Origin: CBDDRG01 sp051306415
Lineage (GTDB): Bacteria > Pseudomonadota > Gammaproteobacteria > Pseudomonadales > Porticoccaceae
Length of the DNA stretch: 10,751 nucleotides
Assembly: GCA_051306415.1 (NCBI GenBank)
Contig: JBPPNE010000242.1
Span: 1 to 10,751 of the forward strand
Direction of reading: 5' to 3'
Shown here: positions 1 to 7,495 of the stretch, one piece after another
Layout of the letters: every line of letters begins with the position of its first letter
Position numbering within the stretch: the stretch's first letter is position 1
The notes under the pieces: generated by a model
What the model saw: only the letters and a program-made list of their open reading frames with translations
What the model was told of the DNA's origin: nothing
Database searches by the model: none
Translations under genes and position numbers: made by a program

Positions 1-281
1 ATCAACCCGCTGATCAGCAGCGCGACCATGGGTTCCAAGCCGACGAGTCGGCGATATTGCAGCAACAGGCCGGCGGTGCAGAGGATAAGCAGCAGCGCCT
101 TGATCCAGCGGCCAGGATAGGCCCAGACACCGCGGTAGACCTGAATGCGCCACAGCGTCGCGATGACCGCGGCGCCGAGGATCCACGGCGGCAGATGCTC
201 AATGTGGGCGGCGATCGTCGCGGCTACCGCAATCAGCAGCCAAAACAGGCCGGCGCGGGGTATCTGCCAGAGCGGCTGCAT
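1..281 (-). CDS. tgpA: TgpA-like DUF3488/transglutaminase membrane protein, N-terminus only (cut by window edge)
   Basis: Only the first 93 codons are inside the window. The reading frame opens with ATG at 281 and contains hydrophobic stretches at about residues 11-25, 32-43, 61-73 and 83-93, as expected of the multi-helix DUF3488 membrane domain that precedes the periplasmic transglutaminase-like domain in TgpA. Recognisable family features are an early IPRAGLFWLL segment, the WRIQVYRGVWAYPGRWIK stretch (about residues 44-61) and the LGLEPMVALL-like segment near residue 85. Its start codon overlaps the stop of the DUF58 gene by one base (TGATG), which implies translational coupling. MoxR, DUF58 and TgpA-type genes commonly travel together, and TgpA is reported to be essential in P. 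aeruginosa. The catalytic domain lies outside the window, so activity cannot be judged. Confidence 0.8.
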   Translation of the reverse strand, partial: MQPLWQIPRAGLFWLLIAVAATIAAHIEHLPPWILGAAVIATLWRIQVYRGVWAYPGRWIKALLLILCTAGLLLQYRRLVGLEPMVALLISGL

Positions 282-1318
282 CAGCGGGCGTCCACGCGTC
301 GATAGCGGGATGGCTGTTTGCGGGATGCGGAGGGTTCCGGCGTGAGTTCGTAGAGCGCGAGCGAGCGCAGAATCCGCTCGCGGTGACCGTCGCCACGGTC
401 AGGCGCAATTTCCAGGCCCGGCAGGCGCAGACCGTAGAGATGACGGGTGGCGCTCACCGCGAGCAGCGCGCCGCACAGGCGAGAGAGCCGCGCCTCGCGG
501 TCCATGCCGGCAAAGGCGTTCCAGTCGAGCCAGAGCCGCTCGTCCAGCGCATCGGCGTAATGCTTGGTGTGCAGGCCCTGCTCGCGCGCGTATTGCTTCC
601 AGGCGACGTGGCGCAGGGATTCGCCAACGCGATATTTCTCCAGGCCGCGAAAATCCTCGCTGCCGCCATCCACCGCAATGGGCCCCTCGCCGCGACTGCT
701 GCTGGCGGGCGCCAGCACGGCGCGCACCGGTTGCGGATAGACCAGCGCATGCAAATCCACATCGAGGTGGGTCCAGACCCGAAACAGGCCGAGTGGATAG
801 ACGCTCTCGATGGTCAGCCGGCCAGGCGCGAGCCAGCCGCGCCGGTGCGCGGGCACCGACAGGCGCAACGTCAGATTATCGATACCCGCCAGCGTCGCCG
901 TCACCGGCATGCCGTCGGCAAAGGACAAGTGGATGCCGTCGCGGTAACGGGCGCTCGGTTGGCTCAGTGCGATCTCAAACTCGGCGAATTCGCCCGCGAA
1001 GGCCGGCAGCGCCCGCACCCCGGTGACCGTGACTCCGCCCAGGTTCGCAAAAGAGTGCAAGATGCCGACCACCGCGAGCGCGGTGAGCAAAAACGCAAAG
1101 GCGAACACCAGATTGTTCTCGTAATTGGTCGCCACCAGCCAGAGCAGCGCCAACACCAGAATGAAGAATCCACCGGCCGGTGACGGGAATACGAACAGGC
1201 GATTGCGATCGAGCTGAATTTGCCGCGCTGGCGGCAGACGGCGTTTGAGCCAATCCTGGTAGCGAGGATCGATGTATTGCCGCAGTCCCTTGAGCATCGC
1301 GCTGGCGTCCGTTGCCAA
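281..1318 (-). CDS. DUF58 family membrane-anchored protein, partner of MoxR ATPase
   Basis: Encodes up to 345 residues. The first 40 residues are basic and probably cytoplasmic. They are followed by two adjacent hydrophobic helices at about residues 49-65 and 69-87, then a soluble part of roughly 250 residues. The DUF58 hallmark is clear: EDFRGLEKYRVGESLRHVAWKQ at about residues 221-242, where a conserved Arg/Tyr/Gly and a downstream WK occur in nearly all members. The C-terminal part of many DUF58 proteins is a degenerate von Willebrand A-like fold; this is family knowledge, not visible as a complete MIDAS motif here. The open frame starts with TTG at 1318, directly after the moxR stop, with a GGTGG about 11 nt upstream inside moxR. 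The alternative is ATG at 1297 (residue 8, MLKGLRQYIDPRY), which has no better Shine-Dalgarno sequence. The precise biochemical role of DUF58 proteins is not established; they are thought to act with MoxR chaperones in envelope maturation. Confidence 0.85.
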   Translation of the reverse strand: MATDASAMLKGLRQYIDPRYQDWLKRRLPPARQIQLDRNRLFVFPSPAGGFFILVLALLWLVATNYENNLVFAFAFLLTALAVVGILHSFANLGGVTVTGVRALPAFAGEFAEFEIALSQPSARYRDGIHLSFADGMPVTATLAGIDNLTLRLSVPAHRRGWLAPGRLTIESVYPLGLFRVWTHLDVDLHALVYPQPVRAVLAPASSSRGEGPIAVDGGSEDFRGLEKYRVGESLRHVAWKQYAREQGLHTKHYADALDERLWLDWNAFAGMDREARLSRLCGALLAVSATRHLYGLRLPGLEIAPDRGDGHRERILRSLALYELTPEPSASRKQPSRYRRVDAR

Positions 1319-2237
1319 TCAGAGAATATCCACCGCCATCAACACCTGTCGCACCAGTACCGGCGCCTGTTCATTGCTGGCGCCGCCGAGCACGCGATGA
1401 CCGATAACAGCGGGAAACACCGCCTGAATGTCCTCCGGGATCACATAGCGACGGCCGTCGATAAACGCCCAAGCGCGCGCTCTGCAATACCGCCATCGCG
1501 CCGCGCGGCGACACGCCATAGGCGAAAGCGCCGTTGGTGCGGGTGTACTGGACCAAGCGTTGGATATAATCGACCAAGCTGTCGGACGCCTGCACACGGC
1601 CGACTTCCGCCTGCATTTCCGCGAGCTGGCGCGGATTGATACTGGCCACAATATGCTTGAGGCGCGCGCGCGGATCCTCGCCGGTCAGCAGCTTGCGCTC
1701 GGAGGCCGGGTCCGGATAACCCAGGCTGATGCGCATCAGAAAGCGATCGAGCTGCGACTCCGGCAGCGGAAAGGTGCCGGCCTGGGTCACCGGATTCTGC
1801 GTCGCAATCACAAAGAAGGGCTGCGGCAGCGCGCGGGTTTCACCCTCCACGCTGACTTGGCCCTCGGCCATCGCCTCAAGCAGCGCGCTTTGCGTCTTCG
1901 GGCTGGTGCGGTTGATCTCATCGGCGAGCACGACCTGACTGAACACCGGGCCGGGGTGAAATTCAAAGGCGGCGCGAGTGCGATCGTACACGGAGACGCC
2001 GATGATATCGGCGGGCAGCAGATCGCTGGTGAACTGAATGCGGCTGTAGCTGAGGCCGAGAACCTGGGCGAGCGCCTGCGCCAGCGTGGTCTTGCCCATG
2101 CCCGGCAGATCCTCGATCAGCAGATGCCCGCGCGCCAGCAGACAGGCGAGCGCGAGTCGTGACGGCTGCTCCTTGCCGATGAGGACGCTGCCGATACCGG
2201 CGAGGATGCGCGCGGCTAGCGGATGGCCGGCGCTCAC
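1319..2237 (-). CDS. MoxR-family AAA+ ATPase, interrupted by a frameshift near the 3' end
   Basis: MoxR ATPases are chaperone-like AAA+ proteins that act on partner proteins, often encoded beside them, as with DUF58 here. Visible elements are Walker A within EDLPGMGKTT (about residues 42-51), Walker B VVLADEINR (102-110), sensor-1 ATQNP (145-149), the LDRF arginine region (163-166) and GVSPRG (241-246). The frame is intact from GTG 2237 to Arg255 (codon 1475-1473) and then goes wrong: read straight, it ends at 1371 with about 33 unrelated residues. In the next frame, family-typical sequence (WAFIDGRRYVIPEDIQAVFPAV, then GHRV) continues to a TGA at 1321-1319. Adding one GC to the run at 1473-1480 restores SARAWAFIDGRR and a 306-residue protein of normal family length. 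A stop lies in frame two codons before GTG 2237, so this is the earliest start. No Shine-Dalgarno sequence is evident, which suggests coupling to metZ. No other lesion is visible, so a sequencing or assembly slip and a recent mutation are both possible. Confidence 0.85.
1473..1480. other. GC dinucleotide run at the moxR frameshift
   Basis: The run (GC)4 on the plus strand is exactly where the MoxR reading frame switches. One further GC unit would rejoin both halves with the family-typical residue spacing. Removing one base also rejoins the frames, but leaves the protein one residue short of the usual ARAWA-like segment, so a two-base loss fits better. Confidence 0.7.
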
Positions 2238-2267
2238 AGGTCAGTGCTCACAGGTCAGTGCTCACAG
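2232..2267. repeat. 14-bp tandem repeat, about 2.6 copies, at the metZ/moxR junction
   Basis: On the plus strand the unit GCTCACAGGTCAGT occurs at 2232-2245 and 2246-2259, and its first eight bases again at 2260-2267. On the coding (minus) strand each copy carries CTGTGAGC, in which GTG and TGA overlap. The rightmost copy supplies the metZ stop (TGA at 2264-2262) and the leftmost the moxR start (GTG at 2237). A single-copy ancestor would have had a direct GTGA stop/start overlap. The expansion now leaves 24 bases between the two genes. Confidence 0.9.
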
Positions 2268-3464
2268 AAAGGCGAGCCCGCGCTGGAGGTCGGCCTGGAT
2301 GTCCTCGATCGCCTCGAGACCGACGGCGACACGAATCAGATTTTCGCTGATGCCGGCGTCGGCTTTTTCGGCCACGGATAGCCGGCCATGGGTGGTGGTC
2401 GCCGGATGCACGATGGTGGTCTTGGCATCGCCGAGGTTCGCGGTCAGCGACAGAATGCGCGTGCTGTCGATGACTTGCCACGCCTGCTCGCGCCCGCCCC
2501 TGACCCGAAACGCCAGTACGCCGCCAAAGGCGCTCTGTTGACGACAGGCGAGATCATGAGCGGGATGATCGTCGAGACCGGCATAAAACACTTTCTCGAC
2601 GGCGGGCTGCTCCGCAAGCCAGCGCGCCAGCTGCAAGCCGCTGGCGGAGTGGGCGACCATGCGCAAACGCAGGGTTTCCAGGCCCTTCAGAAACACCCAA
2701 GCGTTGAACGGGCTCATCGTCGGCCCGGCGGAGCGAATGAAGCCGAGCACCTCCGCCATCAATTCGCCGCGGCCGAGGACGACGCCACCGAGGCAGCGGC
2801 CCTGGCCATCGAGATACTTGGTGGCCGAGTGAATGATGATGTCGGCGCCGAATTCGAGCGGGCGCTGCAGCGCCGGCGTACAGAAACAGTTGTCCACCGC
2901 CAGCAGCGCGCCGCGGGCATGGGCTAAATCAGCCAGCGCCTGGATGTCGGCGACTTCGTTGAGCGGATTGGACGGCGTCTCCAGTAACAACAGACGAGTT
3001 TCGGGGCGCATCGCCGCCGCCCACGCCGCCAGCTCGGTGAGTGGGACAAAGGTGGTCGCGACACCAAATTTGGCCAGATACTTGGTGAGCAGCACCGTGG
3101 TTGTACCGAACACGCTGCGCGAGCACAGGATGTGATCGCCGGCTTTCAACAGCGCCATGCAGGTGCTCAGAATGGCCGCCATGCCGGACGCGGTAGCCAC
3201 CGCCTGCTCAGCGCCCTCAAGGGCCGCGATACGCTCCTCGAAGGTGCGCACCGTCGGATTGGTGTAGCGCGAATAGACGTTGCCGGGCAGCTCGCCGCTA
3301 AAACGCGCAGCCGCCTCCGCAGCGGAGGCGAACACATAGCTGGAGGTGGTGAAAATCGCCTCGCTGTGCTCGCCTTCGGCGGTGCGCCGGTGGCCCGTCC
3401 GCACCGCCAGGGTGTCCAGCCCAGCGCCCGCGAGGGGATCCTCGCCATCCCTAAAATCCTTCAT
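2262..3464 (-). CDS. metZ: O-succinylhomoserine sulfhydrylase (PLP-dependent, Cys/Met metabolism family)
   Basis: Makes homocysteine directly from O-succinylhomoserine and sulfide in methionine synthesis, in the cytoplasm. The 400-residue length is normal. Visible family features are the YSRYTNPTVRTFEERIAALEG segment (about 64-84), ATASGMAAI (90-98), the aspartate that pairs with the PLP ring nitrogen in VDNCF (Asp191) and the Schiff-base lysine in HSATKYLDGQG (Lys216). Near the C-terminus are STRILSLTANLGD and THGRLS. The SATKYLDGQGRC form resembles MetZ of pseudomonads, which favours MetZ over MetB (cystathionine gamma-synthase) or MetY, although family members are similar enough that substrate choice is inferred from this and from the purF neighbour. 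ATG at 3464 overlaps the purF stop as ATGA (4 bp). The 3' end lies inside a short tandem repeat. Confidence 0.93.
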   Translation of the reverse strand: MKDFRDGEDPLAGAGLDTLAVRTGHRRTAEGEHSEAIFTTSSYVFASAAEAAARFSGELPGNVYSRYTNPTVRTFEERIAALEGAEQAVATASGMAAILSTCMALLKAGDHILCSRSVFGTTTVLLTKYLAKFGVATTFVPLTELAAWAAAMRPETRLLLLETPSNPLNEVADIQALADLAHARGALLAVDNCFCTPALQRPLEFGADIIIHSATKYLDGQGRCLGGVVLGRGELMAEVLGFIRSAGPTMSPFNAWVFLKGLETLRLRMVAHSASGLQLARWLAEQPAVEKVFYAGLDDHPAHDLACRQQSAFGGVLAFRVRGGREQAWQVIDSTRILSLTANLGDAKTTIVHPATTTHGRLSVAEKADAGISENLIRVAVGLEAIEDIQADLQRGLAFL

Positions 3465-4999
3465 TCAACCGTACCTACTACCGCGTTGTGCAGTCCGATA
3501 ACTTCGTCGCGGCCGCTCCCGGACTTGCCGTTTCTGGCCATCTGGGCACCATCATTGCGATTCGCCGCCAGCTTGTCGAGATACGCGCTGTCGACGTCGC
3601 CGGTGATGTATTCGCCGTTGAACACCGAGCAATCAAAACGCCTGATCCGGGGATTGCCCTCCATCGCGCTCGCTATCAGATCGTCCAGATCCTGATAGAT
3701 CAGCCAGTCGGCATCGATTTCGCGAGCGACCTCCTTGACGCTGCGACCGTGGGCGATCAACTCGTCCACCGACGGCATGTCGATGCCATAGACATTGGGA
3801 TAGCGCACCGGCGGCGCCGCGGAAGCCATGTAGACCTTGGCCGCGCCGGCGTCGCGTGCCATCTGGATAATCTCCCAGGAGGTCGTGCCGCGGACGATGG
3901 AATCGTCCACCAGCAACACATTCTTGCCCTGGAACTCCAGCTTCACCGGATTCAGTTTCTGGCGCACGGATTTTTTGCGCTGGCCCTGTCCGGCCATGAT
4001 GAAGGTGCGGCCGATGTAGCGGTTTTTCATCAACCCCTCGCGGAATTTCACGCCCAGAGTTTCGGCGATACCCTGCGCCGCTACCCGGCTGGTGTCGGGC
4101 ACCGGAATGACGACATCGATATCGTGATTCGGCTTCAGGCGCAGAATTTTTTCCGCGAGCCGCTCGCCCATCCGCAGACGCGCCTTGTAGACGGAGATAT
4201 TGTCCATCAGCGAGTCCGGCCGCGCGAAGTAGACCTGCTCGAAAATACAGGGCACCAGTTCCGTGTTGTCGGCGCACTGACGGGTGTGGAGCCGACCACT
4301 GACATCAATAAACACCGCCTCCCCCGGCGCCACATCCCGCTCCAGCCTGAAGCCGAGCACATCCAGCGCCACGCTCTCCGAGGCGATCATGTACTCGTCA
4401 CCGAGCGGGGTTTCGCGACGGCCAAACACCAGCGGGCGAATACCGTGGGGGTCGCGAAACGCGAATACGCCGTAACCGGCGATCATGCCGACCACTGCAT
4501 AAGCACCCCGGCAGCGACTGTGAACCCGCCGCACCGCGGCAAATACATCATCGGGTTCCGGCTTCAGCTTACCTTGCAATTGCAATTCGTGGGCAAACAC
4601 ATTAAGCAGAATTTCAGAATCAGATTCCGTGTTGACGTGGCGCAGATCGGTATTGAAAACATGCTCCAGCAACTCTTCCGAATTGGTCAGGTTGCCATTG
4701 TGAGCAAGGCAGATGCCGTAGGGCGAGTTGACGTAGAACGGCTGCGCCAAGGACGGCCCGGAGCTACCCGCGGTAGGGTAGCGGACGTGGCCAATGCCCA
4801 TGTTGCCGACCAGACGCTCCATGTGGCGCGGCTGGAACACATCGCGCACCAGGCCGACATCCTTGCGCTGGTTGAGCTGGCCACGGTGACAGGTCATGAT
4901 CCCGGCCGCATCCTGGCCACGGTGCTGCAACATCGTCAGGGCATCGTAGAGCTTTACGCTGACATCGGTCTTGCCAACCATCCCGACCACACCACACAT
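3461..4999 (-). CDS. purF: Amidophosphoribosyltransferase (glutamine PRPP amidotransferase)
   Basis: Catalyses the first committed step of de novo purine synthesis, PRPP plus glutamine to phosphoribosylamine. The 512-residue chain begins Met-Cys-Gly, so the glutaminase nucleophile Cys2 is exposed simply by Met removal and there is no propeptide (E. coli type rather than the B. subtilis Fe-S type). Glutaminase residues are visible at HVRYPT (71-76), HNGNL (100-104) and ESDSE (125-129). The phosphoribosyltransferase half contains the PRPP loop VLLVDDSIVRGTT (361-373) and the flexible loop around KNRYIGRTF (325-333). The start has AGGCGGG seven bases upstream. This Shine-Dalgarno-like segment is present twice, 15 bases apart, because of a short direct repeat at the end of cvpA. 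Position between cvpA and metZ matches Pseudomonas. No lesion is seen. Confidence 0.97.
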   Translation of the reverse strand: MCGVVGMVGKTDVSVKLYDALTMLQHRGQDAAGIMTCHRGQLNQRKDVGLVRDVFQPRHMERLVGNMGIGHVRYPTAGSSGPSLAQPFYVNSPYGICLAHNGNLTNSEELLEHVFNTDLRHVNTESDSEILLNVFAHELQLQGKLKPEPDDVFAAVRRVHSRCRGAYAVVGMIAGYGVFAFRDPHGIRPLVFGRRETPLGDEYMIASESVALDVLGFRLERDVAPGEAVFIDVSGRLHTRQCADNTELVPCIFEQVYFARPDSLMDNISVYKARLRMGERLAEKILRLKPNHDIDVVIPVPDTSRVAAQGIAETLGVKFREGLMKNRYIGRTFIMAGQGQRKKSVRQKLNPVKLEFQGKNVLLVDDSIVRGTTSWEIIQMARDAGAAKVYMASAAPPVRYPNVYGIDMPSVDELIAHGRSVKEVAREIDADWLIYQDLDDLIASAMEGNPRIRRFDCSVFNGEYITGDVDSAYLDKLAANRNDGAQMARNGKSGSGRDEVIGLHNAVVGTVE

Positions 5000-5005
5000 G
5001 GTTTC

Positions 5006-5030
5006 ACCCGCCTAATTTTTACCCGCCTAA
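5006..5030. repeat. 10-bp direct repeat, 15-base period, duplicating the purF Shine-Dalgarno region
   Basis: ACCCGCCTAA occurs at 5006-5015 and 5021-5030 on the plus strand. On the coding strand this is TTAGGCGGGT twice. The upstream copy contains the cvpA stop codon (TAG, 5029-5027), and the downstream copy gives the AGGCGGG that precedes the purF ATG by seven bases. It may be a short tandem duplication with some later change, or chance. Confidence 0.65.
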
Positions 5031-5521
5031 AACAACTGTTTGAAAAAACCGAACAGAGCGCCGGCAAGCTGCCGGGCGGCATCTTCGAAGCGCAAAAATT
5101 GGGGTATCAAAGCGGACTGCCGCCACCAGGGATCCTGGTCGACGGGCAAGAGCTTGGGCACGAAAATCAGCACCAGCATCACAATGGCAACTCCCCGCAG
5201 CACACCAAACAGCGTGCCCAGCAGGCGGTCGGTACCGGTGAGGCCGGTGGCGGCAACCAGGCGTCCGAACAGAAAACCGATCACAGCACCCACCAGCAGC
5301 ACCGCGACAAATACCGCAAGCCAGGCGGCGGCCATGCGCAGCGACGGCGTAGTGATCACCTCTGTCAACAAGCTGGCGACGGCCTGATGCGTCATACTGG
5401 CGGTGGCAAAGGCGGCAACCCAGATTGCCAGTGAGAGAGCTTCGCGGACGAAACCGCGCGCGGCGCCGATCCAGACCGACAAGCCAATGACGGCGATGAT
5501 GGTCCAATCAGCCCAGTTCAT
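5027..5521 (-). CDS. cvpA: CvpA family inner-membrane protein
   Basis: A 164-residue integral membrane protein named for the requirement of CvpA in colicin V production in E. coli, and linked in later work to envelope stress and bile tolerance. Its molecular activity is not settled. Four hydrophobic helices are visible at about residues 5-22, 28-46, 63-87 and 102-121, with the typical early GLSVWIGAARGFVREALSL segment (13-31) and a Gly-rich GTDRLLGTLFGVLRG (96-110) before the last helix. The soluble C-terminal tail ends in KQLF. ATG at 5521 is preceded by GAGGG at a spacing of six bases. The 70-base gap upstream, to the SPOR gene, shows only a weak TAAACT -10-like hexamer and no terminator. 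It is directly followed by purF, the usual arrangement. Confidence 0.92.
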   Translation of the reverse strand: MNWADWTIIAVIGLSVWIGAARGFVREALSLAIWVAAFATASMTHQAVASLLTEVITTPSLRMAAAWLAVFVAVLLVGAVIGFLFGRLVAATGLTGTDRLLGTLFGVLRGVAIVMLVLIFVPKLLPVDQDPWWRQSALIPQFLRFEDAARQLAGALFGFFKQLF

Positions 5522-5591
5522 CGATTACCCTCTTCAGCGGGCAGGGGCAAGGAAAGCCGGTTCGCGAGTTTAGCAGAGTTCGACTTGGCCA

Positions 5592-6203
5592 TCAGGGCTC
5601 GAAGCTCAGCAACATCAGCTTGAGCTTGTATTTTTTTTCAATTGCGGCTTTCTCCTTGAGCAGTCCATCCCGGCGCAGAGCGGGTCCGACATAGACCCGG
5701 TGAATGGTGCCGCCGGTGTCCGCAGCGCTGCGGACAAACGCTTTATAGCCATCAGCGAGCAGCTTGTCAGTGATCGCCTTGGCTTTGGCTTTGTCCTTGA
5801 AGCTGCCGATCTGCAATACCCAGGCCGCAGGTACACCCTCGGCATTCAAGCCGGGGCCTGGCACCGCTACCTTGGTCGGTAGCGCAACCTGGGCGGGTGG
5901 CGCGCCATTTATCTCAGTGCTCGGGCTTGGCGGCGAGGTTGGCGAGGTTTCAGGGCGAGCTTCGGCAGCCTTGCGACTGTCGTCAAACTGGAAAATTTCC
6001 TCGTCGCTCTTGCCAGGCTCGACACCTTCAACCCGCGTTGGCTCCGGGATAACGACGGGCTCAATCGCGGGCTCGGGCGGAATCTGCGTCGCCGTATCAA
6101 TAGGGTGTTCGCGACCGAAATCGAGCACCATCGGCAAAAATATCGCCGCCAGCGCAAGCAACACGAGAATCCCGACCAGGCGCTGTTTCAAACGATCTTG
6201 CAC
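5592..6203 (-). CDS. SPOR domain inner-membrane protein (DedD-like)
   Basis: A bitopic protein of 203 residues: a short basic N-terminus, one membrane helix at about residues 8-26, a Pro/Glu/Ser-rich linker (about 30-125) and a C-terminal SPOR domain (about 126-203) that begins AAWVLQIGSFKDKAKAKA and ends with the VYVGPALRR-like strand and a final helix. SPOR domains bind glycan strands lacking stem peptides, which targets such proteins to the division septum; the division role of this copy is inferred from the family and from DedD, encoded next to cvpA in E. coli. The start is GTG at 6203, with an unusually purine-rich GAGGGGGGAGG immediately upstream and no ATG nearby. The gene overlaps the end of folC by 16 bases. 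Confidence 0.9.
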   Translation of the reverse strand: MQDRLKQRLVGILVLLALAAIFLPMVLDFGREHPIDTATQIPPEPAIEPVVIPEPTRVEGVEPGKSDEEIFQFDDSRKAAEARPETSPTSPPSPSTEINGAPPAQVALPTKVAVPGPGLNAEGVPAAWVLQIGSFKDKAKAKAITDKLLADGYKAFVRSAADTGGTIHRVYVGPALRRDGLLKEKAAIEKKYKLKLMLLSFEP

Positions 6204-7495
6204 GAACCTCCCCCCTCACCACGACCGTATTGCAGTATCGCCGACACGGTGTAGAACGAACCGAATACCAGCAGGACATCTTCCTCCAGCGAACTTTCCA
6301 GCGCGGCGAAAAAGCTGTCTTCGATGCGTGCAGACCGGGACACTCGCGCGGAGTGATTATATAGCACTGCCGCGACCTTCGCGGCCTTAGCCGCCCGCGG
6401 CACATCGATGAGATCGCCGATATGCCAACACTCAATGAGCTCGCTGAGGGGCGCGACAATGCCCGCGATATCCTTGTCGGCAAGCACCGCGAATACCGCG
6501 ACGATCCTGCGCTGGGGAAATGTCCGCGCCAGGTTGGCGGCCAGCAACAGCGCCGCGGCCGGATTGTGGGCGACATCGAAGACCAGGTTGCGCCCACGGC
6601 AGCTAGCCCGTTGAAAGCGACCGGCGAGCTGGAGCCTGGGCAGCACTTGCCGAAGGACGGCGCCGGAGACCGGTTCGCCCAGTGTCAACAGCGCCTGCAC
6701 CGCGCAGGCAACACTCGGGCTCGGCAACGGGGAGATGGGTAGACCGGCGAAATCTATCGCTGCACCATCGCGATCACGACAGTGCAGGTCAAACCCCGCA
6801 TCGCGATCGTCGTGATTCAGCGTGAACGAGAATCCGCAGGCATTGAGATAGCAAGTGCGCGCGCCCAGCATCGCCAGGCAATCAACCATTGCCGGCGGCG
6901 GCTCCGGATCACCGCAAACCAGCGGCATCCCAGCCCGCGCAATGCCGGCTTTTTCAAGCCCGATGGCATCCCGGTTGTCGCCCAGCCAAGCCTCGTGATC
7001 GAGCTGGATCGTGGTGATGATGGCCACATCGGCATCCACCAGATTGACCGCATCGAGGCGCCCACCGAGGCCGACTTCGAGCACCGCGACGTCAATCGCC
7101 GCCGCCGCCATGATCATCAATGCGGCGAGAGTGCCAAATTCAAAGTAGGTGAGACTGATCTCTCCCCGGTTCTGTTCGATACGGGCAAAGGCGGCACAGA
7201 TTTGCTGATCGGCAACGGGCACACCGTCGATACAGATACGCTCGTTGTAATCGATCAGGTGCGGTGAGGTATAACTGCCGACCCGGCGTCCGCCGGCGAT
7301 CAGCAGCGCCGCCAGCGCGGCAACGCAAGAGCCCTTGCCGTTGGTGCCGGCGACGGTCACCACCCGAGGAGCGGGACGATCGAGATTGAGACGAGCGGCA
7401 ACCCGTGCGACCCGCTCCAAACCTAAATCAATCTCGCGCGGGTGCCTCTGGGCAAGCAGATCGAGCCATTCAGCCAGCGACGCTGGCAGCGTCAT
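6188..7495 (-). CDS. folC: Bifunctional dihydrofolate/folylpolyglutamate synthase
   Basis: An ATP-dependent Mur-ligase-family enzyme that adds glutamate to dihydropteroate and to reduced folates. With ATG 7495 as the start it has 435 residues. The P-loop is VAGTNGKGSC (about 48-57), followed by SYTSPHLIDYNERI (74-87), the Mg-binding glutamate region EVGLGGRLDAVN (140-151), LDHEAWLGD (165-173) and EKAGI (181-185), whose lysine is commonly carbamylated in this family. The Mur C-terminal domain follows, with DVAHNPAA. The open frame can also start at TTG 7513, six residues earlier. I prefer ATG 7495 because MTLPASLAEWL resembles family N-termini and CAGGG lies just upstream. It overlaps the end of accD by 26 bases and the start of the SPOR gene by 16, so coupled translation is likely. 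Confidence 0.95.
   Translation of the reverse strand: MTLPASLAEWLDLLAQRHPREIDLGLERVARVAARLNLDRPAPRVVTVAGTNGKGSCVAALAALLIAGGRRVGSYTSPHLIDYNERICIDGVPVADQQICAAFARIEQNRGEISLTYFEFGTLAALMIMAAAAIDVAVLEVGLGGRLDAVNLVDADVAIITTIQLDHEAWLGDNRDAIGLEKAGIARAGMPLVCGDPEPPPAMVDCLAMLGARTCYLNACGFSFTLNHDDRDAGFDLHCRDRDGAAIDFAGLPISPLPSPSVACAVQALLTLGEPVSGAVLRQVLPRLQLAGRFQRASCRGRNLVFDVAHNPAAALLLAANLARTFPQRRIVAVFAVLADKDIAGIVAPLSELIECWHIGDLIDVPRAAKAAKVAAVLYNHSARVSRSARIEDSFFAALESSLEEDVLLVFGSFYTVSAILQYGRGEGGGSCKIV

Noticed and set aside
383..1183. 266-codon plus-strand frame opposite the DUF58 gene
   Set aside because: Antisense to a gene with clear family motifs; Gln/Arg/His-rich composition is that of a shadow frame.
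1560..2162. 200-codon plus-strand frame opposite moxR
   Set aside because: Antisense to Walker A/B-bearing moxR; no family features.
3488..5434. 648-codon open frame on the plus strand, opposite purF and cvpA
   Set aside because: It is fully antisense to two clear genes, has no domain I recognise, and is rich in His/Arg/Gln as expected from reading high-GC codons backwards.
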